Assembly (NCBI GenBank): GCA_937935995.1
Contig: CALGXF010000056.1
Span: 1-8,265, forward strand
Reading direction: 5' to 3'
DNA: 8,265 bases
From: an uncultured Alphaproteobacteria bacterium
GTDB taxonomy: Bacteria > Pseudomonadota > Alphaproteobacteria > CAAHEQ01 > UBA3637
The stretch's first letter is position 1; each line of letters begins with the position of its first letter. The notes under the pieces are model-generated. The model saw only the letters and a list, made by a program, of their open reading frames with translations. It was not told the origin of the DNA and did not search any database. The position numbers were made by a program, and so were the translations under genes. This document shows positions 1-5,822 of the stretch, one piece after another.

Positions 1-177
1 GGAAACTTGGTATTACAAAAAGCATCATATCAATTTTACGGATGTTACGATGAAAACCAAGGAACGATTTGTTATCCGAACGGAAGCACGTATAGCTGTT
101 GGAAGAACGGGTCATTGTGCGGAGATGGATGTACCATTAACGGTACCGGCGGTACGTGTGATACGGGATGTGTCTAA
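1..177 (+). CDS. Cysteine-rich protein, C-terminal fragment (5' end outside the window)
   Basis: An open frame runs from the first base to a TAA at 175-177, giving the last 58 residues of a larger protein. I do not recognise the family. The fragment has seven cysteines (fragment residues 15, 24, 33, 40, 44, 53, 57) spaced 9, 9, 7, 4, 9 and 4 apart, and is rich in Gly, Thr, Asn, Tyr and Ser. Its last part reads like two CxxxC pairs separated by eight residues. Such composition is typical of exported proteins stabilised by disulfides or of small metal-binding repeats; which one applies is inference. No signal peptide can be judged because the N-terminus is missing. Its stop overlaps the stop of the convergent ftsB-like gene by four bases. 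The regular cysteine spacing and unbroken frame support real coding, but a fragment this short cannot be assigned a function. Confidence 0.6.
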   Translation, partial: GNLVLQKASYQFYGCYDENQGTICYPNGSTYSCWKNGSLCGDGCTINGTGGTCDTGCV

Positions 178-488
178 TCAAAAATGATGTAATCGTTTTT
201 TTCGCCGACGTTTAAAATGCGGCGACCGGATTCATCCAACATATCCAAGTCCAAACTTTCGGGAGACAGGGCTTTGACTTTCTTATTCATTTCTTGTTTT
301 TGTTGTTCGGTTTCAGCCAACACAGCTTGTGCTTCGCTGATTTCCTGATTGATTTCAAATAACCGGAACAGTCCCCGTTCGCCTCGAATAGCATGATAAG
401 CAAAATAAAATGTGATTAAAATCCCGATTGCCGGAATAATGAAATGGCGTGGATGCGCTTGAACCGCTTCCCAAAAACGATATTTCAT
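174..488 (-). CDS. ftsB: FtsB/DivIC-like septum formation initiator protein
   Basis: A 104-residue bitopic membrane protein of the septum formation initiator family. In well-studied bacteria this family (FtsB/DivIC) joins FtsL and FtsQ in the divisome and helps activate septal peptidoglycan synthesis by FtsWI. Seen here: a short basic, aromatic cytoplasmic N-terminus (residues 1-14), one transmembrane helix (about 15-33), the family-typical GERGL segment (36-40), a Glu/Gln-rich coiled coil (about 43-72) and a C-terminal module with DLDMLDESGRR and a final YIIFD. Length is normal for the family. The ATG overlaps the TGA of the upstream cyclase gene (ATGA at 485-488), and there is no good Shine-Dalgarno before it, so translation probably depends on coupling to the cyclase. 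The stop (TAG, 174-176) overlaps the stop of the convergent cysteine-rich gene. The family call is firm; the symbol ftsB is by resemblance. Confidence 0.85.
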   Translation of the reverse strand: MKYRFWEAVQAHPRHFIIPAIGILITFYFAYHAIRGERGLFRLFEINQEISEAQAVLAETEQQKQEMNKKVKALSPESLDLDMLDESGRRILNVGEKNDYIIFD

Positions 489-2173
489 GATTTTGGCCCG
501 TATTTCATTTTAGCCAAATCTTCCTGTGCCTGCTTCACAATATCAGCCTGTAATTTTTCGGCAGACGTATTATCCGCGACAGTCGGTTGAGGCTCTTTTG
601 TAAATGTATCGCTTTCCCCATAAACGGTGGTGCGATTGCGTCCGTTTTCTTTAGACGTGTAAAGCGCGGCATCCGCATATTTTGTTAATTCGTCAATATC
701 ACTGGAATAAGACGATTCAACAATCCCTAAACTGACGGTAAAATGAATGTTTTCACTTGTCGATACCGGAACCATCAAAGCCGCCACTCTTTCCCGAATG
801 CGTTCAGCAACTAAATAACCGTTTTCAATGGTTGTTTCGGGCAGTAAGATAATAAATTCTTCGCCGCCGTAGCGTGCAAAAATGTCAGATGTGCGGAGCG
901 TTCCCGTGATGCAGGCGGCCAAAGCCTTTAAAACTTCGTCACCGGCTGCATGTCCGTGCGTGTCATTGACTTTTTTGAAATGGTCAATGTCCAGCATAAT
1001 CAATGTAAACGTACTGTTGTAGCGCCAAGCCCGACGAATTTCTTTGGCGGCTAATTCTTGGAATTGCCGGCGGTTGTAACATCCCGTTAACGGATCTTTG
1101 ACTGCTTTTTCAAACAAATCTTGTTCATGCTGTTTTTGTGCCGTGATGTCTTTAAAGGCCGTATACAACGCCACTTCATTTTCAAAATCAATCACGCGCG
1201 CCGACATTTCCAACCAAAATGTTTCGTCGGTTCCCGGCTTGCGTAAAAGTGCTTGGAAATTTTCAACAACCGACGCTTCGGTCAATCGTTTTAATAATTC
1301 TTTGCGCGCATTGGGATCGACATAGTATTCTTCCGTTCTGAAAATCTTGGGATTGCGAATGTCAATGTTAAATAAATCGCTGGCTTTTTCGTTGACCAAC
1401 ATGAGCCGGTCATCTTTTAATTGAGAAATGATAATCGGATAGGGCGATGCTTGAATTAAAAGCGGGATTTTGGCTTTGCTGAATTTCAACTCGCGTTGCA
1501 AAACACGTACTTGTTCTTTCAACAAAGAGGCCGTTGACAAGATAACGGACAGAATAACCAACGCATATAAAACGGCTTCAATGCCCCACGAATGTACTTG
1601 CGCTTCAATGCCCCACGGTGTAACGGTGAACAAATAATAACAGCCCAGTAACATTATGGTTAACCCTGTTTTGCGCAAGATTTGATTGACCCCGTGCCGG
1701 CGCGGCAACGCAAAACAAAAGCCTAAAAAGAACAGCCCGGCAATCAAATAAGTTGTCGGTAAAATGACTTGCCATGTCGGGGTAACGCGTAAAACGACCC
1801 AAACGGAGGCAAAAATAGCCGCCAAAGATAAAATAAGGGTTAATTCCTTTTTGACGACTTTGAAAATCTTCAAAGATTGCAATCCGCCGACAAACATCAA
1901 AATAACGGCAGAGGATTGTAAGAAATAAGCCGTTGCTTCAATGCCGCGCTGCGGAATGACAAACGGAACCGCGTCCGTTAAAATAAAAGTGCCGAACAAC
2001 AAAATATCTTTGAACGCTAAAAACAGAAAAGCCAAAGCCGCGTAAGATAAATCATTTTTGCCTTGTTCTTCGTCTTTGCCGAGAAAATTCAGTGCAAAAA
2101 ATGTCAGTAATGCCCCGAAAAGCTCCGGCAGATAGGTCTGCATCATGATAAGAATTTGTGCGGGTATCAGCAT
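485..2173 (-). CDS. Membrane-bound PAS-GGDEF diguanylate cyclase
   Basis: A 562-residue protein predicted to condense two GTP into c-di-GMP. The N-terminal third has about seven hydrophobic helices (roughly 16-30, 44-63, 83-100, 110-130, 136-155, 170-185, 200-217). Basic loops around 101-109 and 157-169 put the N-terminus outside and the C-terminus in the cytoplasm. A PAS domain spans about 238-345 and ends in the usual DITAQK linker. The GGDEF domain starts at DPLTGCYNRR (360-369). It has the metal/substrate segment LDIDHFKKVND (394-404), the active-site GGEEF (436-440) and an intact I-site RTSD (427-430) five residues before it, so it should be active and product-inhibited. No EAL domain is present. 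A 40-residue tail follows. The N-terminal sensor matches no family I can name. The ATG at 2171-2173 has an AGGGA ribosome site 8 bases upstream. It is the first gene of a pair with the ftsB-like gene. Confidence 0.93.
   Translation of the reverse strand: MLIPAQILIMMQTYLPELFGALLTFFALNFLGKDEEQGKNDLSYAALAFLFLAFKDILLFGTFILTDAVPFVIPQRGIEATAYFLQSSAVILMFVGGLQSLKIFKVVKKELTLILSLAAIFASVWVVLRVTPTWQVILPTTYLIAGLFFLGFCFALPRRHGVNQILRKTGLTIMLLGCYYLFTVTPWGIEAQVHSWGIEAVLYALVILSVILSTASLLKEQVRVLQRELKFSKAKIPLLIQASPYPIIISQLKDDRLMLVNEKASDLFNIDIRNPKIFRTEEYYVDPNARKELLKRLTEASVVENFQALLRKPGTDETFWLEMSARVIDFENEVALYTAFKDITAQKQHEQDLFEKAVKDPLTGCYNRRQFQELAAKEIRRAWRYNSTFTLIMLDIDHFKKVNDTHGHAAGDEVLKALAACITGTLRTSDIFARYGGEEFIILLPETTIENGYLVAERIRERVAALMVPVSTSENIHFTVSLGIVESSYSSDIDELTKYADAALYTSKENGRNRTTVYGESDTFTKEPQPTVADNTSAEKLQADIVKQAQEDLAKMKYGPKS
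1575..1617. repeat. 16-base direct repeat inside the cyclase gene, one copy every 27 bases
   Basis: The 16 bases GCTTCAATGCCCCACG occur at 1575-1590 and again at 1602-1617. The 27-base spacing keeps frame and duplicates the peptide WGIEA (cyclase residues 187-191 and 196-200). The first 11 bases recur a third time at 1935-1945, where they also encode GIEA (77-80). This suggests a small in-frame tandem duplication, or selection for the motif in the outward loops. Confidence 0.75.
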
Positions 2174-2206
2174 TGTTTATGTCCCTTATTTTGTATCAAT
2201 CGCTCT

Positions 2207-2234
2207 ATTGTAAAATGTTTTTAAAATTTTTCAA
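2207..2234 (-). promoter_or_regulatory. Sigma70-type promoter for the cyclase-ftsB pair
   Basis: On the minus strand TTGAAA (2234-2229) is followed by 16 bases and TACAAT (2212-2207), close to the TTGACA/TATAAT consensus. Transcription would start near 2200, leaving about 26 bases of leader with an AGGGA ribosome site before the cyclase ATG. The surrounding sequence is rich in A and T tracts. No promoter for ftsB alone was seen inside the cyclase 3' end. Confidence 0.65.
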
Positions 2235-2252
2235 AGTTTTTTTATGAATAGT

Positions 2253-2281
2253 CTTGCGAAATACAATCGTACGCATTATAT
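2253..2281 (+). promoter_or_regulatory. RpoH (sigma32)-type heat-shock promoter of dnaK
   Basis: CTTGCGAA (2253-2260), 13 bases, then CATTATAT (2274-2281). This matches the CTTG-N17-CAT-type pattern of alphaproteobacterial RpoH promoters and the general sigma32 form. The expected start lies near 2287-2289, giving a leader of about 28 bases. This makes dnaK heat-inducible by RpoH and also excludes a translation start at 2244, which would lie upstream of the transcript. No CIRCE operator (the inverted repeat used by HrcA) was seen. Confidence 0.7.
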
Positions 2282-2301
2282 AGGATGTAAATTCATGACA
2301 A

Positions 2302-2307
2302 AAGGAG
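2302..2307 (+). promoter_or_regulatory. Ribosome binding site that fixes the dnaK start
   Basis: AAGGAG lies 8 bases before the ATG at 2316. The longer open frame begins at 2244, and another in-frame ATG is at 2295, but neither is preceded by a comparable site. The 2316 start also gives the canonical DnaK N-terminus MSKVIGIDLGTTNS. Confidence 0.85.
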
Positions 2308-2315
2308 AACAGAAA

Positions 2316-4241
2316 ATGAGTAAAGTAATCGGAATTGACTTGGGTACCACGAACTCGTGCGTAGCGATTATGGACGGGAAAGATTCCAAAGTTTTGGAAA
2401 ACCGTGAAGGCGCTCGGACGACACCGTCGATGGTGGCGTTTACTAACAAAGATGAACGTCTTGTCGGCCAACCGGCCAAACGCCAGGCTGTCACCAATCC
2501 GGAAGGAACTTTGTTTGCGATTAAACGGTTGATGGGACGTCGGTATGATGACAAGGTTGTGGCACGCGATAAAGAATTAGTGCCGTATCATATTGTGTCC
2601 GGAGACAACGGCGATGCGTGGGTGGAAGTGCGCGGCAAAAAATATGCGCCCAGCCAAATTTCCGCTTTCATTTTGCAAAAATTAAAAGAAGATGCCGAAG
2701 CTTATTTGGGCGAACCGGTGACTCAAGCCGTGATTACGGTGCCGGCTTATTTTGATGACTCGCAACGTCAAGCAACCAAAGACGCAGGTAAAATTGCCGG
2801 ACTTGAAGTATTGCGGATTATTAACGAACCGACAGCAGCGGCTTTGGCATATGGTTTGGAAAAACAAGGAACCGGTACTATCGTTGTTTATGACTTGGGC
2901 GGCGGTACGTTCGATGTGTCTGTTTTGGAAATCGGTGACGGCGTGTTTGAAGTGAAATCCACCAACGGTGATACGTTCTTGGGCGGTGAAGATTTCGATA
3001 TGCGAATTATTGACTTCTTGGCAGATGAATTCAAAAAAGAACAAGGCATTGATTTGCGTCAAGACAGATTGGCGTTGCAACGGTTGAAAGAAGCTGCCGA
3101 AAAAGCGAAAATCGAATTGTCCAGCACGGAACAAACCGAAGTTAACTTGCCGTTTATTACGGCCGATGCATCGGGTCCGAAACATTTAAATGTGACGTTG
3201 ACACGTGCGAAATTGGAAAGCTTGGTTGAAGATTTATTGGAAAGAACCAAAAAACCGATTGAAAATGCGTTGAAAGATGCGGGTATTACGGCCAAAGACA
3301 TTAATGAAGTCATTTTGGTCGGCGGGATGACTCGGATGCCGGCGGTTCAAAAATTGGTGAAAGATTATTTCGGCAAAGAACCGCACAAAGGTGTGAACCC
3401 GGACGAAGTCGTGGCTGTTGGGGCGGCTATTCAAGGCGGTGTGTTAAAAGGCGATGTGAAAGACGTTTTATTGCTTGACGTCACGCCGCTGTCTTTAGGG
3501 ATTGAAACGTTGGGCGGCGTGTTTACGCGCTTGATTGACCGAAACACAACCATTCCGACACGGAAGTCTCAAGTTTTCTCAACAGCGGAAGACGGACAAA
3601 CGGCTGTGACCATTCGGGTCTTCCAAGGTGAACGCGAAATGACGGTAGACAACAAATTGCTGGGTCAGTTTGACTTGGTCGGTATTCCGCCGGCACCGCG
3701 CGGTATGCCGCAAATCGAAGTGACATTCGATATTGATGCGAACGGAATTGTGAATGTGTCGGCGAAAGATAAAGCAACCGGCAAAGAACAAGCTATTCGG
3801 ATTCAAGCATCCGGCGGGTTGAAAGATGCTGATATCGAAAAGATGGTCAAAGATGCTGAAGCGCACGCGGATGAAGACAAGAAAAAACGCGAACTGATTG
3901 AAGCGAAGAACAAAGCGGAATCGATGATTCATCAAACGGAAAAAACGTTGAAGGATTTGGGCGACAAAGTAGCGTCTTCGGATAAAGAAGCGATTGAAGC
4001 GGCGATAAAAGCGTTAAAAGAAGCCTCTGAAAAAGACGACGTGGATGACATTAACGCCAAAACGGAAAGTTTAATGAATGCCTCCATGAAATTGGGAGAA
4101 GCGCTTTATAAAGAACAACAAGCGGCGGGTCAAACGGCGGGAGAACAAGCTGCGCCGGGTGCGGACGCGGGTGCTTCCGACGGTTCAAAACCGGCAGAAG
4201 AGGAAGTTGTTGACGCTGACTTTGAAGAAGTCAAGAAATAA
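2316..4241 (+). CDS. dnaK: Molecular chaperone DnaK (Hsp70)
   Basis: A 641-residue cytoplasmic Hsp70, near the 638 of E. coli DnaK. It binds exposed hydrophobic segments of client proteins in an ATP-driven cycle with DnaJ and GrpE. The nucleotide-binding domain covers about 1-383. It shows the phosphate-1 motif IGIDLGTTNS (5-14), the catalytic Lys70 in FAIKRLMG, phosphate-2 VYDLGGGTFD (191-200, with the conserved Thr198) and the adenosine motif ILVGGMTR (333-340). The hydrophobic interdomain linker VLLLDVTPLSLG is at 384-395, followed by the beta substrate-binding domain (to about 505) and the helical lid. The disordered Ala/Gly-rich tail ends in an acidic VDADFEEVKK, similar to the conserved EEVKD-type end of bacterial DnaK. 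The start at 2316 has a strong AAGGAG site. It is transcribed away from the cyclase under an RpoH-like promoter, and dnaJ follows 250 bases downstream. grpE is not in the window. Confidence 0.98.
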   Translation: MSKVIGIDLGTTNSCVAIMDGKDSKVLENREGARTTPSMVAFTNKDERLVGQPAKRQAVTNPEGTLFAIKRLMGRRYDDKVVARDKELVPYHIVSGDNGDAWVEVRGKKYAPSQISAFILQKLKEDAEAYLGEPVTQAVITVPAYFDDSQRQATKDAGKIAGLEVLRIINEPTAAALAYGLEKQGTGTIVVYDLGGGTFDVSVLEIGDGVFEVKSTNGDTFLGGEDFDMRIIDFLADEFKKEQGIDLRQDRLALQRLKEAAEKAKIELSSTEQTEVNLPFITADASGPKHLNVTLTRAKLESLVEDLLERTKKPIENALKDAGITAKDINEVILVGGMTRMPAVQKLVKDYFGKEPHKGVNPDEVVAVGAAIQGGVLKGDVKDVLLLDVTPLSLGIETLGGVFTRLIDRNTTIPTRKSQVFSTAEDGQTAVTIRVFQGEREMTVDNKLLGQFDLVGIPPAPRGMPQIEVTFDIDANGIVNVSAKDKATGKEQAIRIQASGGLKDADIEKMVKDAEAHADEDKKKRELIEAKNKAESMIHQTEKTLKDLGDKVASSDKEAIEAAIKALKEASEKDDVDDINAKTESLMNASMKLGEALYKEQQAAGQTAGEQAAPGADAGASDGSKPAEEEVVDADFEEVKK

Positions 4242-4256
4242 ATTTTAACTGCATCC

Positions 4257-4323
4257 TAAGCCCTCCTTTTTCGGCTCACGTAGGTTGACTACGCTTCGCC
4301 TTAAAGGAGGGCTTATTATTTTG
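4257..4323 (+). terminator. Long compound hairpin terminator after dnaK
   Basis: TAAGCCCTCCTTT (4257-4269) pairs perfectly with AAAGGAGGGCTTA (4303-4315), a 13-base stem, followed by the T-rich TTATTTTGTT. The 33-base loop holds a second hairpin, CGTAG (4279-4283) with CTACG (4289-4293) around GTTGA, and GGC (4273-4275) can pair with GCC (4298-4300). It lies 15 bases after the dnaK stop. The tail is T-rich but interrupted, so it may be a partial terminator or a transcript-stabilising structure between dnaK and dnaJ. Confidence 0.7.
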
Positions 4324-4354
4324 TTAAAATTTATTTCTACTCTTTCCGTGAAAT

Positions 4355-4472
4355 TTGCACGTTATTTGTTTTTATTTTATTCTGAATTTCCTTTTGGGAC
4401 AGATAAAGGGGGATTCTGTTTTTATCTTTCCTTACTTTCCTCTTGCATTTTGAGCCGTGATTATCTATATAT
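4355..4472 (+). promoter_or_regulatory. Gap between dnaK and dnaJ with candidate dnaJ promoters
   Basis: This AT-rich leader region has no convincing gene. Two weak promoter candidates are visible. One is TTGCAC (4355-4360), 17 bases, TATTCT (4378-4383). The other is CTTGCAT (4442-4448) with CTATATAT (4465-4472), which resembles either an RpoH site with a long spacer or a poor sigma70 site (TTGCAT-N17-TATATA) and would leave only about 14 bases of leader. A small hairpin, AGATAAA (4401-4407) with TTTATCT (4421-4427), lies between them. A separate dnaJ promoter is plausible because a strong hairpin follows dnaK, but which element serves is unclear. Confidence 0.35.
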
Positions 4473-4491
4473 GACCAAAGGATGAAATACG

Positions 4492-5619
4492 ATGGCAAAA
4501 AAAGATTATTACGAAACACTCGGGGTCTCTAAAACAGCCTCTTTTGCAGAAATTAAATCGGCATATCGGTGTATGGCGAAAAAATGTCACCCTGATTTAC
4601 ATCCGGGCGATACGGCGGCCGAGCTTCAATTCAAAGAAGTCAACGAAGCGTATGAAGTTTTAAGTGATGATCAAAAACGCGCAGCGTACGACAGGTTCGG
4701 TCATGCGGCGTTTGACCAAAGCGCCGGCGGTTTTGGCAACGGTTTCGGTGGGTTTAATTTCACGGGTGGTAGCTTTTCCGATTTGTTTGAAGAAGTTTTT
4801 AACGGCTTTATGGGCAATACGCGGTCTCGGTCACAGACTGAAGAGAACTTGCGCGGAGATGACATTCGATATGATTTGGAAATCTCATTGAAAGGAGCTT
4901 TCAGCGGCGTTAAAAAGAAAATAGATGTGTCAACGTTCGGTGTTTGTGAAACGTGTCACGGTCAAGGCGGCACAGGTGTTGAAACATGCGCTGCTTGTGG
5001 TGGGCGCGGGCGTGTCCGTCGTCAAAACGGATTCTTTTTAATGGAAACGGTATGTCCGACATGTGGCGGTTCCGGAAAGACAATTAAAAAGCCTTGTTCT
5101 TCTTGCAAAGGTGCCGGCCGTGTGCGGCAAAGCAAAACATTAGAAGTCGATATTCCGGCCGGTGTTGAAACCGGTGTTCGGATGCGGCTTTCGGGCGAAG
5201 GGGAAGCCGGATTGCGTGGCGGTGCTTCCGGAGATTTGTATTTGTTCGTGACAGTCAAAGAAAGCAAACTGTTTAAACGCCAAGATAAAAATTTATATTG
5301 TACGGTTCCGATTCCCATGACAACGGCTGCGTTAGGCGGAACAATAGAAATTCCGACGATTGACGGCGAAAAAGAAACAATTAAAATTCCGGCCGGAACA
5401 CAAAGCGGATATGAAGTTCGTTTGCGGGGTCGGGGGATGCCTGTTTTGAAAAGCACGACACGTGGTGATTTATTCGTAACGGTTACAGTCGAAATTCCGA
5501 CCAATTTGAACAAGCGGCAAAAAGAATTGTTGCAAGAATTTGAAGCGGAAGGGAAAAACAGCCCGAAATCAACGGATTTTTGGGACGGTATCAAAAAATT
5601 CTTTGACGAGTGGGTTTAA
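4492..5619 (+). CDS. dnaJ: Co-chaperone DnaJ (Hsp40, type I)
   Basis: A 375-residue full-length type I Hsp40 that delivers unfolded clients to DnaK and stimulates its ATPase. The J domain is residues 1-70, with the essential HPD at 33-35. The Gly/Phe-rich region covers about 77-110. The zinc domain has all four CxxCxGxG repeats intact: CETCHGQG (152-159), CAACGGRG (166-173), CPTCGGSG (188-195) and CSSCKGAG (202-209), giving two zinc sites. Two beta client-binding domains follow (about 212-335), then a helical dimerisation end. The length equals the usual 370-380. The ATG at 4492 has AAGGA 9 bases upstream. dnaK lies just upstream on the same strand, though a strong hairpin separates the two, so expression may be partly independent. 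The end of the gene faces the convergent oxidoreductase gene across 203 bases. Confidence 0.97.
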   Translation: MAKKDYYETLGVSKTASFAEIKSAYRCMAKKCHPDLHPGDTAAELQFKEVNEAYEVLSDDQKRAAYDRFGHAAFDQSAGGFGNGFGGFNFTGGSFSDLFEEVFNGFMGNTRSRSQTEENLRGDDIRYDLEISLKGAFSGVKKKIDVSTFGVCETCHGQGGTGVETCAACGGRGRVRRQNGFFLMETVCPTCGGSGKTIKKPCSSCKGAGRVRQSKTLEVDIPAGVETGVRMRLSGEGEAGLRGGASGDLYLFVTVKESKLFKRQDKNLYCTVPIPMTTAALGGTIEIPTIDGEKETIKIPAGTQSGYEVRLRGRGMPVLKSTTRGDLFVTVTVEIPTNLNKRQKELLQEFEAEGKNSPKSTDFWDGIKKFFDEWV

Positions 5620-5772
5620 TAATCTTTACCCCGTCGACAGTAAGCAGATGTGGGGAAGTGCGTCACTATTGAACAGGAGATTTTGGCCTTGTTTGATAAA
5701 GCGCGAAAGAAAATTCTGCTGTATTTGTTTTAAAAAAGAACGCCCTGTCTTGTTAAGCTCTTTTTAATCGAT

Positions 5773-5807
5773 AAAAAAATCCCCTGCCAAAAGCAGGGGA
5801 CTTTTCC
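5773..5807. terminator. Terminator between convergent dnaJ and the oxidoreductase gene, possibly bidirectional
   Basis: TCCCCTGC (5780-5787) pairs with GCAGGGGA (5793-5800) around a 5-base loop. Read on the minus strand it is followed by seven T residues (5779-5773), a textbook intrinsic terminator 23 bases after the oxidoreductase stop. On the + strand the downstream sequence is only CTTTTCC, so termination of dnaJ may be weaker. The rest of the gap (5620-5772) holds no gene I can support. Confidence 0.88.
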
Positions 5808-5822
5808 ATATTCGTGAAATGA

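Noticed and set aside
2244..2315. Extension of DnaK by 24 residues to an upstream ATG
   Set aside because: The ATG lies upstream of the predicted RpoH start point and lacks a ribosome site. The canonical start at 2316 has AAGGAG and the family N-terminus.
2682..3185. Long minus-strand open frame inside dnaK (167 residues), and similar frames opposite dnaJ and the oxidoreductase
   Set aside because: They are shadows of strongly conserved genes, with no ribosome sites, promoters or recognisable domains.
4285..4485. 66-residue open frame between dnaK and dnaJ
   Set aside because: It starts inside the post-dnaK hairpin, has no ribosome site, and its Phe/Leu-rich content follows from T-rich DNA.
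5733..5765. AAAAAGA/TCTTTTT hairpin as a dnaJ terminator
   Set aside because: The stem is almost all A-T with a 19-base loop. The hairpin at 5780-5800 is far stronger.
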